A stretch of DNA of 32,873 nt from contig JAEINY010000048.1 in assembly GCA_016342595.1 (NCBI GenBank), forward strand, positions 1-32,873, read 5' to 3'. The stretch is from Marinilabiliaceae bacterium (lineage in GTDB: Bacteria; Bacteroidota; Bacteroidia; Bacteroidales; Marinilabiliaceae). The position numbers were made by a program, and so were the translations under genes. The stretch's first letter is position 1; the number at the start of each line of letters is the position of its first letter. Shown piece after piece: positions 10,201 to 18,407 of this stretch. The notes under the pieces are model-generated. The model was given only the letters and a program-made list of their open reading frames with translations, ran no database searches and was not told the DNA's origin.

Positions 10201-12654
10201 TTAAATATTCAATGCATTCTTAACTTTTTCATCCAGAAGTGCAAGCTTAAGCACCTCAGAGATTTGCTTGACAAAGTGAAACTCTAATCCTTCCAGGTAG
10301 ATATCTTTGATTTCAGCAATATCTTTTCGATTTTCCGCTGATAAAATAATGGTATTAATACCCGCACGTTTGGCAGCCAAAATTTTCTCCTTAATGCCAC
10401 CCACCGGCAATACTTTTCCACGTAATGTAATCTCGCCAGTCATAGCTAAGCGTTCTCTTACTTTACGCTGAGTAAATGCGGATGCCAAGGAAGTAACCAT
10501 GGTCACACCTGCTGATGGACCATCTTTAGGAATCGCTCCTTCAGGTACGTGAACATGAACGTTCCACTCATCAAATGAATCATCAGAAATCCCAAAAGAT
10601 TCAGCATTGGCACGCAAATATTCCAAAGCCAAAACGGCCGATTCTTTCATTACATCACCCAGATTTCCGGTAAGGGTCAACTTTCCGTTCCCTTTACTCA
10701 AACTCGATTCCACAAAAAGAATTTCACCACCGACAGCTGTCCATGCCAATCCTGTAACCACACCAGGGGTTTCATTATCCTGCCATTTATCCTTCGAAAA
10801 ACGCTCCACACCCAGAAAAGCCACGGCATCTTTAATGGTTATATTCTTCTTAAACTCCTCGTCCATCGCCAATTTCAGTGCCATCTTCCGACAAAGTTTC
10901 GCCAAAACTTTATTTAATTCACGAACACCAGATTCTCGCGTATAATGCTCAACAATGTATCCCAATACATTCCTATTAATCGAAACGGATCCTTTGGGAA
11001 TACCATGATTCTCCATTTGATACGACAACAAATGACGTTTGGCGATCTCTACTTTTTCATCCAAAATATACCCACTCACCTCTATCAATTCCATACGATC
11101 TAACAGCGGTTGGGCAATATTTCCTAATGTATTGGCAGTCGCCACAAACATAACATTGGACAAATCAAAATCAACTTCCAGGAAATTATCGTGGAATGTC
11201 CCGTTTTGTTCCGGATCTAATACCTCCAACAATGCAGAAGCCGGATCTCCATGAAAACTATTGCTTATTTTATCAATTTCATCTAAGATAAAAACCGGAT
11301 TGGATGCCCCGGCTTTTTTAATACTTTGGATGATTCGACCAGGCATTGCGCCAATATATGTTTTTCGGTGACCGCGTATTTCAGCTTCATCATGCAAGCC
11401 TCCTAATGACATCCTCACATATTTGCGTCCCAGAGCTTCGGCGACTGATTTCCCAAGGGATGTTTTACCCACTCCCGGAGGGCCATGCAAGCAGATGATA
11501 GGTGATTTCAATTCACCTTTCAACTTAAGAACTGCTAAATGTTCCAGAATACGTTCCTTAACTTTATCCAGACCATAATGATCCCGATTCAGGATGCGCT
11601 CGGCCCTTTTTAAGTCATAAATATCTTTTGTGTATTCATTCCAGGGTAAATCAATCAGTGTCTGCAAATAATTATGCTGGACTGAATATTCTCCGGCAGC
11701 AGGATTTAAGCGCTGCAGTTTATCTAATTCCTTCTTGAACAGTTCACCAACTTCCTTCGACCATTTTTTCTTTTCGGCTCTTTCCTTAAGATCGCGGACC
11801 TCCTGTTCAATGGGACTATTGCCCAACTCATCCTGAATGGTTTTAATCTGTTGCTGCAACATGTATTCGCGCTGTTGCTGATCAATATCCAACTTTACCT
11901 TGCTTTGAATATCATTTTTCAGCTCTACCATCTGTACTTCCCGCGCCAAATGTTCCAGCAAAAACATACCTCGCTCCAGCAAGTCCTCGCATTCAAGTAA
12001 ACGTTGCTTTTCTTTAACTTTAAGCTCCGTATTAGAAGATACAAAGTTTATCAGAAATCCTGTATTCTCAATATTCTTAACAGCAAAAGAAGCTTCAGGC
12101 GGTACATTTGACGAGCCTTTAATCACTCGTAAAGAAAGATCTTTGACCGAACTGATAATGGCTTCGAACTCACCTTTCTTGTCCTCCTCCGGTTGAGTAT
12201 CATCCAAAGCAGTTACCTTTGCCTGATGGTAAGGCTCATCAGTGATTATCTCATCCAAATGAAAACGCCGCTTCCCCTGAATAATAACAGAAGTGGAGTT
12301 ATCCGGCATTTCCAACACCTTGATCACTTTAGCCACCGTCCCAACTTCATACAGATCTTCTTTCTGAGGCTCCTCGACCTTCACATCAATTTGAGCGACA
12401 GCACCAAAAACACCTTTGGATTTCTGTATATCTTTAATTAGTTGCAGTGATTTCTCCCTACCCAATGAAATAGGAATGATAACTCCCGGGAAAAGCACTG
12501 TATTGCGTAAAGGTAATATAGGCAAAATGTCAGGCACCTCAAATTCGCTGACGTTTTGTTCATCTTCATCGGCCACAATGGGAATGAAGTCAGCATCCGA
12601 TTCAAACACGTCTGACATCAACACCTTATCTAAATTTAACCTTTTATTATCCAT
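10201..12654 (-). CDS. lon: ATP-dependent protease Lon (LonA)
   Basis: 817 residues, normal LonA length. The N-terminal substrate-recognition LON domain (about 40-245) begins at [20 protein letters not shown] coiled-coil helical segment follows (about 245-350, with [17 protein letters not shown]). The AAA+ module has Walker A GPPGVGKT at 391-398 and Walker [11 protein letters not shown] near 455. The C-terminal protease domain has the catalytic Ser in [10 protein letters not shown] (about 715) and Lys in [13 protein letters not shown] (about 758). It degrades misfolded and regulatory cytosolic proteins. The gene stands alone between two terminators, and an inverted repeat just upstream may control it. 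Confidence 0.97.
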   Translation of the reverse strand: MDNKRLNLDKVLMSDVFESDADFIPIVADEDEQNVSEFEVPDILPILPLRNTVLFPGVIIPISLGREKSLQLIKDIQKSKGVFGAVAQIDVKVEEPQKEDLYEVGTVAKVIKVLEMPDNSTSVIIQGKRRFHLDEIITDEPYHQAKVTALDDTQPEEDKKGEFEAIISSVKDLSLRVIKGSSNVPPEASFAVKNIENTGFLINFVSSNTELKVKEKQRLLECEDLLERGMFLLEHLAREVQMVELKNDIQSKVKLDIDQQQREYMLQQQIKTIQDELGNSPIEQEVRDLKERAEKKKWSKEVGELFKKELDKLQRLNPAAGEYSVQHNYLQTLIDLPWNEYTKDIYDLKRAERILNRDHYGLDKVKERILEHLAVLKLKGELKSPIICLHGPPGVGKTSLGKSVAEALGRKYVRMSLGGLHDEAEIRGHRKTYIGAMPGRIIQSIKKAGASNPVFILDEIDKISNSFHGDPASALLEVLDPEQNGTFHDNFLEVDFDLSNVMFVATANTLGNIAQPLLDRMELIEVSGYILDEKVEIAKRHLLSYQMENHGIPKGSVSINRNVLGYIVEHYTRESGVRELNKVLAKLCRKMALKLAMDEEFKKNITIKDAVAFLGVERFSKDKWQDNETPGVVTGLAWTAVGGEILFVESSLSKGNGKLTLTGNLGDVMKESAVLALEYLRANAESFGISDDSFDEWNVHVHVPEGAIPKDGPSAGVTMVTSLASAFTQRKVRERLAMTGEITLRGKVLPVGGIKEKILAAKRAGINTIILSAENRKDIAEIKDIYLEGLEFHFVKQISEVLKLALLDEKVKNALNI

Positions 12655-12678
12655 ATTGAATTAACATCGTATTACTCA

Positions 12679-12700
12679 TCAGACATGACAATTTGTCTGA
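12679..12700. promoter_or_regulatory. Inverted repeat upstream of lon, candidate operator
   Basis: Arms TCAGACA (12679-12685) and TGTCTGA (12694-12700), both 7 bases and perfect, are spaced by 8 bases. The site ends 24 bases before the lon ATG and lies after the terminator of the upstream gene, so it is not that gene's terminator. Position and symmetry suit a dimeric regulator or a 5' UTR hairpin. It is not the CIRCE consensus. No clear promoter hexamers were identified next to it. Confidence 0.4.
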
Positions 12701-12709
12701 ATCATGACT

Positions 12710-12735
12710 AAAAAAAACAACTATCCCTTAGTTGT
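12710..12735 (-). terminator. Intrinsic terminator of the GlmU-like gene
   Basis: Stem ACAACTA/TAGTTGT (12717-12723 and 12729-12735), loop TCCCT. On the minus strand it is followed by eight T (the A run from 12710). It lies about 20 bases after the stop of the 12756-13970 gene and separates it from lon. Confidence 0.8.
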
Positions 12736-12755
12736 CAATGAACGTGCCAAAAAAA

Positions 12756-13970
12756 CTATCTGAATGAAGACCTATATTTTTGAGTCGATTCAAACACCTC
12801 ATCAATAATCGCATCATCGGCCTGGCTAAAATCAACATTTCGACGCTGCATGGCCATCTTAGCGGTTCGTTTAACAATCACTGAAGCATTGCTTTTATAT
12901 CCTTGCGGCCCCCCAATCACAAACGAGGGTACAAAATTACGGGGAAAACCACTTCCAAAAATATTTGTCCCAATGCCAACGACCGTTCCCGAATTAAACG
13001 CAGTATTAATGGCACAACGAGAATAATCACCCATGATTAAACCACAGAATTGCAGACCAGTTTTTTGAAATCTCCCCTTAGTATAATCCCATAATTTCAC
13101 TTCGGCATAATCATTTTTTAGATTGGAGGTATTAGTATCTGCTCCTAAATTACACCACTCGCCCAGGACCGAATCACCTAAGTAACCATCATGTACTTTA
13201 TTGGAATATCCTAAAATTATTGAGTTACTCATTTCTCCACCCACTTTTGTCCTAGGTCCAATGGTAGCGCCACCATAAATTTTAGCACCCATATTTATTT
13301 GAGCCGACTCACATAAAGCAATGGGGCCACGCAACATGGCTCCTTCCTGAATGATGGCATTTTTTCCAATATAAATAGGTCCTTCTTGTGGATTCAACCA
13401 GGCATATTCTACTTCAGCGCCTGCCTCAATGAAAATACGGTTTCTGCATTCAGGATTTTTATGCTCCCCAACAAGTGTTACTGTCTCACTAATTTCCTGC
13501 GATCGTCGCCCTTCCGTAAGCAACAGAAAATCAGAATCAATCTCCTTCTTATTTATCGGCAATAACTGATGGGCATAACAAATTTGCACAACTGGTGCCT
13601 TCCAGTCACTCAGCTGCCAATCACTAAAATCGTTAATCTGAATTTTTTGACAAGCTTTCTCATCCGCCCGGATGGCCAGAAGATTTCCCTCTTTAGTTAT
13701 TCCCTCACCGAACTTTAAAGACTGAATTGCAGCGACTAACTCTCCATTGGGGAGAAGATTACCGGCTATATAAAAAGTATCAGAAGTGACAGCCAGTGGA
13801 TATTTCAAAGCAATGGCAGCAGTAGTCAGATAACTACCATTTATCCGCAGATAATGTTCCCATTTTTCCTTAATGGTTAAAATACCTGAACGAATTGCAG
13901 CTTGAGGCCTGGTGAATGTTAGTGGAAACAACGCTTCGCGTTGTTCATTATCAAAAAGAACTAAATTCAT
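12756..13970 (-). CDS. GlmU-like putative sugar nucleotidyltransferase with left-handed beta-helix
   Basis: 404 residues. The N-terminal region MNLVLFDNEQREALFPLTFTRP matches the NTP_transf_4 type domain of the Bacteroidota GlmU-like family. A middle segment follows, then from about residue 200 a hexapeptide-repeat left-handed beta-helix (IYIGKNAIIQEGAMLRGPI, INMGAKIYGGATIGPRTKVG) ending in GPQGYKSNASVIVKRTAKMAM. The architecture suggests nucleotidyl transfer and/or acyl transfer on a sugar phosphate, possibly feeding envelope precursor synthesis. It lacks the classical GlmU N-terminal LAAGxGTRM signature, so GlmU activity should not be assumed. It is the next gene after rpmE2, with a terminator between them and another after it. 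Confidence 0.82.
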   Translation of the reverse strand: MNLVLFDNEQREALFPLTFTRPQAAIRSGILTIKEKWEHYLRINGSYLTTAAIALKYPLAVTSDTFYIAGNLLPNGELVAAIQSLKFGEGITKEGNLLAIRADEKACQKIQINDFSDWQLSDWKAPVVQICYAHQLLPINKKEIDSDFLLLTEGRRSQEISETVTLVGEHKNPECRNRIFIEAGAEVEYAWLNPQEGPIYIGKNAIIQEGAMLRGPIALCESAQINMGAKIYGGATIGPRTKVGGEMSNSIILGYSNKVHDGYLGDSVLGEWCNLGADTNTSNLKNDYAEVKLWDYTKGRFQKTGLQFCGLIMGDYSRCAINTAFNSGTVVGIGTNIFGSGFPRNFVPSFVIGGPQGYKSNASVIVKRTAKMAMQRRNVDFSQADDAIIDEVFESTQKYRSSFR

Positions 13971-13990
13971 GGGCTTGAAAATTTCATTAT

Positions 13991-14027
13991 AAAAAAAAAG
14001 CCTCGGTGAAACCGAAGCTTGTTTTTT
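13991..14027. terminator. Intrinsic terminator downstream of L31
   Basis: Ten-base stem with one C-A mismatch (AAGCCTCGGT at 13998-14007 and ACCGAAGCTT at 14011-14020), loop GAA. T runs are present on both sides in the appropriate strand (A run 13991-13999, T run 14022-14027), so it could stop transcription in both directions. It lies 17 bases after the rpmE2 stop. Confidence 0.82.
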
Positions 14028-14043
14028 ATCTCATAGGAAGTAA

Positions 14044-14307
14044 TTATTTTTTACGTCCTTCTAAATGCTTTTGATATCTGCTCATAAACTTATCAACACG
14101 TCCTGCAGTATCAACTAATTTCATCTTACCAGTGTAAAAAGGATGCGAAGAGCTTGAGATCTCGATTTTCACTTGTGGATACTCAACTCCTTCGATTTCA
14201 ACCGCGTCTTTAGTTTGTACAGTAGAACGAGTAATGAACGTATCCCCGTTTGACATGTCAGTAAATGCTACTAACCTGTAATTATCCGGATGAATTCCCT
14301 GTTTCAT
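14044..14307 (-). CDS. rpmE2: 50S ribosomal protein L31, type B (zinc-free)
   Basis: 87 residues with the L31 type B signature: MKQGIHPDNYRLVAFTDMSNGD at the start and SHPFYTGKMKLVDTAGRVDKF towards the C terminus. There is no Cys at all, so it is the C-minus form that does not bind zinc. In many bacteria such forms replace zinc-binding L31 under zinc limitation; in Bacteroidota type B is often the standard form. It has its own promoter (14357-14388) and terminator, so it is monocistronic. Confidence 0.97.
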   Translation of the reverse strand: MKQGIHPDNYRLVAFTDMSNGDTFITRSTVQTKDAVEIEGVEYPQVKIEISSSSHPFYTGKMKLVDTAGRVDKFMSRYQKHLEGRKK

Positions 14308-14356
14308 TGTCGTATTTTTTATATTTCTTGTAAAATTTCCACTTTTTAACGGACTG

Positions 14357-14388
14357 CAAAGGTAAATTATAAATATTTAATCCGCAAA
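14357..14388 (-). promoter_or_regulatory. Bacteroidota-type sigma promoter of rpmE2
   Basis: Reading the minus strand: TTTG (14388-14385), 20 bases, then TACCTTTG (14364-14357). This fits the known Bacteroidota primary promoter consensus TTTG-N19-21-TAnnTTTG exactly. Transcription would begin near 14350, giving a leader of about 40 bases before the rpmE2 ATG. Confidence 0.8.
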
Positions 14389-14458
14389 ATATTTAAATAA
14401 TTTAATCACTTAAAATTCAAAAAAGTGCCACCTAAACCCACAATAACTTCTCATTTCT

Positions 14459-15652
14459 TTAGTGTTGATATTTAGTATCTAGCGGAATTGTGGCCGCTTT
14501 TACTGCACCACGCTTCTCTTCATCAAACATATAGCGAAACGTTATGTGCCTCTTGCCAAAGGTTGCACCCAGTGATTCCTGCAAGGCCCGCATCTTTGGA
14601 TTAAAGTCTCCTACCCATGAAAGCTCCATCTCCTGAATATGTTGATATTTATCCATCATACCTTTCAACTGCCAAAATAAACCAGACTCAATACCCGAAC
14701 GTTGATACTTGGGACGTACTCCCAAAATTACTACCCGTATGCGCGTCATGGCCTTATTTCGTTTCATCCAAAGGAATCGCAATTTGTTCCACAGATTTAA
14801 TTTCCCGTTAAAATGCTTGATAATTTGATTGATATCCGGAAACATAACTATAAATCCGATGGGTTCATTATTGTGGTAGGCATACCAAATGAGTTCAGGA
14901 ATCATAAAAGATTTAGCCTTTTTCAAGGTATTTTTAAGATCTCTTTTATCAATTGGTGTAAAATTCTCATGAAACTTCCAGGCATCATTATAAACCGTTT
15001 CAAAATCATTTATAAACTGATCGGCCTTACGCCAGGAAAAATGCTTAAAATGAAATCCGTCCTTTTGAACGACCCATCCCGCAATTTTCCAAAATCGCTC
15101 CGGAAATGGTTTTTTCACATCCAGATGATTGGTCACCTGCTCATAATATTTTTCAAATCCATAACTCTCGAAAAACTCTCGGTAATAAGGCGGATTATAC
15201 TGCATTCCGAAACCTGGCTGAGAGAATCCATCTACCAACAGCCCCCAAAAATTATCATTCTCTCCAAAATTAATGGGCCCATCCATGGCCTCCATGCCTC
15301 GCTCCGACAACCACTTTACTGCCGCATCAAACAATAAACAAGCTGCTTTCTGGTCGTTAACACACTCAAAAAAACCAACACCTCCCGTTGGTTGCTCGTA
15401 ACCTTTGGCCTTTTTATAGTTAATAAATGCTGCCACACGTCCGATGACCACATTTTCTTTTTGAAGAATAAATCGTATGGCCTCACCATGTGAAAAAAAA
15501 CTGTTTTTGGACTGATCAAACAATTCTTTCACAGATACATCAAGCGGTCGCACATAGGCCTGATCATTCTCATAGATCAGGTCCACTACTTCTAAAAATG
15601 CCTTCCTTGTTCTGTTATCATTTACTTCGTATAACGTCATAGAATCTTTCAT
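14459..15652 (-). CDS. GNAT-like acetyltransferase family protein (YghO-like)
   Basis: About 397 residues from the preferred ATG at 15652 (MKDSMTLYEV). The N-terminal half reads like the Bacteroidota family of large GNAT proteins (DQAYVRPLDVSVKELFDQSKN and FFECVNDQKAACLLFDAAVKWL). The second half contains the second GNAT-like fold, with LIWYAYHNNEPIGFIVMFPD and VVILGVRPKYQRSGIESGLFW, the latter being the CoA-pyrophosphate loop position with a relaxed Q/RxxGxG/A pattern. The substrate is unknown. A longer reading from 15679 would begin inside the terminator stem of the upstream gene, so it was rejected; ATG at 15640 is also possible. Confidence 0.75.
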   Translation of the reverse strand: MKDSMTLYEVNDNRTRKAFLEVVDLIYENDQAYVRPLDVSVKELFDQSKNSFFSHGEAIRFILQKENVVIGRVAAFINYKKAKGYEQPTGGVGFFECVNDQKAACLLFDAAVKWLSERGMEAMDGPINFGENDNFWGLLVDGFSQPGFGMQYNPPYYREFFESYGFEKYYEQVTNHLDVKKPFPERFWKIAGWVVQKDGFHFKHFSWRKADQFINDFETVYNDAWKFHENFTPIDKRDLKNTLKKAKSFMIPELIWYAYHNNEPIGFIVMFPDINQIIKHFNGKLNLWNKLRFLWMKRNKAMTRIRVVILGVRPKYQRSGIESGLFWQLKGMMDKYQHIQEMELSWVGDFNPKMRALQESLGATFGKRHITFRYMFDEEKRGAVKAATIPLDTKYQH

Positions 15653-15660
15653 TTTCAGAT

Positions 15661-15690
15661 AAAAAAAAGGTGAATCCATCAGGGTTCACC
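15661..15690 (-). terminator. Intrinsic terminator of the class V aminotransferase gene
   Basis: Nine-base stem GGTGAATCC/GGGTTCACC (15669-15677 and 15682-15690) with one G-U pair and an ATCA loop. On the minus strand it is followed by eight T. It lies 29 bases beyond the aminotransferase stop and immediately before the start of the GNAT-like gene. Confidence 0.82.
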
Positions 15691-15718
15691 ACAAAAATAA
15701 ACGATTATTTTAATTTTC

Positions 15719-17188
15719 CTAAAATTCAAACCACGAATGATAATCCTTTGGTTTCTTAGACGGAAAATCTTTATGATAATATTCATTTTTACAGGCTGAA
15801 TATTCGTAATCCATTTCCATTTCATCCGCATTTTCAGCTACTGCACGTATGCCATCAATAATGTAATCAACTTCTTCATCACTCATAGTCGGATGAATGG
15901 ATAAGCGAACCCAACCAGGCTTTTGAGACAGATCTCCTTTATCAATTTTACTGGTAATCTTATTGGAAGTGTAATAATCAACATGTAACAAATAGTGACC
16001 ATAAGTACCTGCACATGAACACCCCCCACGAACCTGAATCCCATAATGATCATTCAACAAACGGACTACCAGATTAAAATGAATACCCGTCAGATAGAAA
16101 GAAATTGCCCCTAGCCGTTCATCCACATTATCAGCCAGAATATTCATCCTCGGAATCTTACGGAATTCTTTAAATATTTTGGCAACAATCTCTTCTTCCC
16201 GCTCCCGAATATTCTGACTGTTCATCTCCTCTTTCAATTTAATGACCAGAGCCGATTTAATAGCTTGTAAGAATCCGGGCGTACCGCCATCTTCCCGCGC
16301 TTCAATATCATCAATGTAGCGGTATTTCCCCCATCGATTGGTCCAATCTACAGTACCACCTCCAGAACAATCAGGTGCTGTATTATGATACAGTGAACGA
16401 TTAAATACCATCACTCCCGAACTACCGGGACCACCTAAAAATTTATGTGGTGAAAAAAATATGGCATCTAAACTTTCCTTCGGATCTTTAGGATGCATAT
16501 TAATCGGATCATAAGGAGCCGATGCGGCAAAATCTACAAAACAGAAACCGCCATGCTCATGCATGATTCGAGCCATGTCATGAAAAGGCACACGAACACC
16601 CGTTACATTGGAACAAGCGCTAAAAGAGCCTATCTTAAGTGTACGATTCTCATATTTCTTTATCTCTTTTCGAAGCGAATCAGGATTCACCAACAATTGA
16701 TCATCGGGCTCCAAAACAACAACATCTGCATTGGTCTCTAACCAGGAAGTATGATTGGAGTGGTGCTCTAAATGGGTAATAAATACGACCGGCCGCTGTT
16801 CGGGCGGAACATGACAGAAACGCTGCGCCTGCTCGGGCACACGCATTCCCAGAATACGTTGCAATTTATTTACGACATTGGTCATTCCAAAACCGGCGGA
16901 AATAATAATGTCATCATTCCCGGCATTCACATGCTCTTTAATGGTTTGATGCGCCAACTTATAAATGTTGGTCATAATCATTCCAGTGTCACTTGACTCA
17001 GAATGTGTATTAGCCACCATCGGTCCGATCTTCTCTTTCATCAGATCTTCAATGGGCCCATATAACCGTCCACTCGCAATCCAATCAGCATAAACCAATG
17101 GCTTTTCACCATATGGAGTTTGCAATTTAGCATTCCAACCAATTGTATTCTTCCGATACTTATCGAAAAATGATTCCAACTTACTCAT
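15719..17188 (-). CDS. Class V aminotransferase-fold PLP enzyme (cysteine desulfurase-like)
   Basis: 489 residues, fold-type I PLP enzyme of aminotransferase class V. Visible features are YADWIASGRLYGPIE near the N terminus, HLEHHSNHTSW (cofactor-stacking His region), the Asp/His stretch FVDFAASAPYDPIN, and the Schiff-base Lys in FFSPHKFLGGPGSSGV. A Cys-bearing loop VRGGCSCAGTYGH near residue 385 recalls the catalytic Cys loop of SufS/CsdA desulfurases. It is about 80 residues longer than SufS and is not next to suf genes, so a desulfurase or selenocysteine-lyase-like role is possible but unproven. A lone TATATTTG at 17268-17261 could be its -7 box, but no good -33 was found. Confidence 0.82.
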   Translation of the reverse strand: MSKLESFFDKYRKNTIGWNAKLQTPYGEKPLVYADWIASGRLYGPIEDLMKEKIGPMVANTHSESSDTGMIMTNIYKLAHQTIKEHVNAGNDDIIISAGFGMTNVVNKLQRILGMRVPEQAQRFCHVPPEQRPVVFITHLEHHSNHTSWLETNADVVVLEPDDQLLVNPDSLRKEIKKYENRTLKIGSFSACSNVTGVRVPFHDMARIMHEHGGFCFVDFAASAPYDPINMHPKDPKESLDAIFFSPHKFLGGPGSSGVMVFNRSLYHNTAPDCSGGGTVDWTNRWGKYRYIDDIEAREDGGTPGFLQAIKSALVIKLKEEMNSQNIREREEEIVAKIFKEFRKIPRMNILADNVDERLGAISFYLTGIHFNLVVRLLNDHYGIQVRGGCSCAGTYGHYLLHVDYYTSNKITSKIDKGDLSQKPGWVRLSIHPTMSDEEVDYIIDGIRAVAENADEMEMDYEYSACKNEYYHKDFPSKKPKDYHSWFEF

Positions 17189-17408
17189 TGATGTTCAGGT
17201 TTATTCGTTACTACCTGCGCTTCCCTAAATATTTACATACTTAAATATCAGCGCCCGGCTCAAATATAACTAAAAAATCGTCTCCCAGAAGATGATTTTC
17301 AGATTGCTTCAAACTTGTATAAACCTGAATTTACAAACATCTTAACGATCTACTTACACTTAATTCCTCGGACACAAAAAAATAATTCAGAAAGTAAACC
17401 CAGAACGA

Positions 17409-18101
17409 TTAATCCCTTACGAATTCTAATTCAGTTCGTATCTCCTCAACTGTTATTAATAATTGTTTTAAATCTGACTCAGATAGTTTCTCAATAAATT
17501 GATCCAACATTTTGCTACTTTTCTTAGTTAGTCTTATAAATTTTCGAATAACAAATGAAATAGACTTAGCATATTCTGCAAGGGTATCATTCTTCCACAT
17601 TAAAATCAAATTCACAAAATCGTCCATTTGATGGGAAGTACATGTTTGAGCATAATATACACTCCAACCCAGCGTATAGCATCCTAAGTGCACCAACCAT
17701 GGCTCGTCACTATCCAACCATATTTTAGCCAATGCAGGTGCAGCTTCTAACTTACCAAAAAGGAAAGGCGTTGTTCTTTCCACCAGATCCATGTTGGTAA
17801 CCATCCTAACCCAGTCCTGACACTTTTCAATAGTCATTTGCTGGTGGGGCACGATCATAGCTGCTAAAATCATGGTCTCTCTGATTTCGCGATACCACAA
17901 ACGTTCGGCCAATGCATAACTAACCGGCAATTGCGCTGCTATTTCTTTCAGATGTGGTATTCCGACACCATAATTAGTACGATAAATAATACCACGCTGG
18001 CTCATTTGATGCGAAGTTTCCCCATTCATGTGTAAACGCAATTTTTTCATCACATTATCAACCTGACGGTCTACTTCCTGATTATCAATAAAAAACTTCA
18101 T
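17409..18101 (-). CDS. DNA alkylation repair (AlkD-like) HEAT-repeat protein
   Basis: 230 residues, almost all helical. It has the spacing of AlkD-type HEAT-like repeats: YGVGIPHLKEIAAQLP, ALAERLWYREIRETMILAAMIVP, CQDWVRMVTNMDLVERT, and a C-terminal EYAKSISFVIRKFIRLTKKS. The first segment resembles the AlkD motif in which the protein meets the lesion strand through repeat helices (GVxxPxLR followed by LW). Such proteins remove or recognise alkylated bases. The family match is moderate; another HEAT-repeat role is possible. It stands alone, divergent from the tRNA-His region. Confidence 0.6.
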   Translation of the reverse strand: MKFFIDNQEVDRQVDNVMKKLRLHMNGETSHQMSQRGIIYRTNYGVGIPHLKEIAAQLPVSYALAERLWYREIRETMILAAMIVPHQQMTIEKCQDWVRMVTNMDLVERTTPFLFGKLEAAPALAKIWLDSDEPWLVHLGCYTLGWSVYYAQTCTSHQMDDFVNLILMWKNDTLAEYAKSISFVIRKFIRLTKKSSKMLDQFIEKLSESDLKQLLITVEEIRTELEFVRD

Positions 18102-18159
18102 ATCCTAGATGTATCAATGGATACAAAGGAAAAAAAAGTTTTGTTTTTTTTTCAATACT

Positions 18160-18192
18160 CTTGCAAATATTAAAAGACAAATACTATCTTTG
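18160..18192 (+). promoter_or_regulatory. Bacteroidota-type promoter of tRNA-His
   Basis: CTTG (18160-18163), 21 bases, then TATCTTTG (18185-18192), a near-consensus Bacteroidota -33/-7 pair with one mismatch in the upstream box. The start would fall near 18199, about 13 bases before the tRNA 5' end. Confidence 0.7.
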
Positions 18193-18211
18193 CATCGCAA
18201 AACAACAAAAT

Positions 18212-18286
18212 GGTGATTGTAGCTCAGTTGGTTAGAGCGCTGGATTGTGGTTCCAGAGGTCGCCGGTTCGATCCCGGTCTTTCACC
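18212..18286 (+). tRNA. tRNA-His (anticodon GTG)
   Basis: Cloverleaf parts are clear: extra G at -1 (18212) opposite discriminator C (18286), the hallmark of tRNA-His; D-stem GCTC/GAGC; anticodon stem CTGGA/TCCAG around loop TTGTGGT with anticodon GTG; T-stem GCCGG/CCGGT with loop TTCGATC. Downstream bases are CA, so a full CCA after the discriminator is not encoded. The acceptor stem GTGATTG/CTTTCAC has two adjacent T-T oppositions (pairs 5-68 and 6-67). A promoter and a terminator flank it, so it is a single-gene unit. Confidence 0.93.
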
Positions 18287-18289
18287 CAG

Positions 18290-18323
18290 AAAAAAAGCCT
18301 GATCAATCGATCAGGCTTTTTTT
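18290..18323 (+). terminator. Intrinsic terminator of tRNA-His
   Basis: Perfect 8-base stem GCCTGATC/GATCAGGC (18297-18304 and 18309-18316) with an AATC loop, flanked by an A run on the left and seven T on the right. Confidence 0.92.
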
Positions 18324-18407
18324 ATGTCTATAATTTTAATGCATCCCTCAAAAATCGTAAAATCCTTTTGCATTTTTTCTTATTTTTGAGTCAATAAATT
18401 ATCTGAC

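Noticed and set aside
15653..15679. Nine-residue N-terminal extension of the GNAT-like protein
   Set aside because: It would start inside the terminator stem of the upstream aminotransferase gene; the ATG at 15652 fits the family start better.
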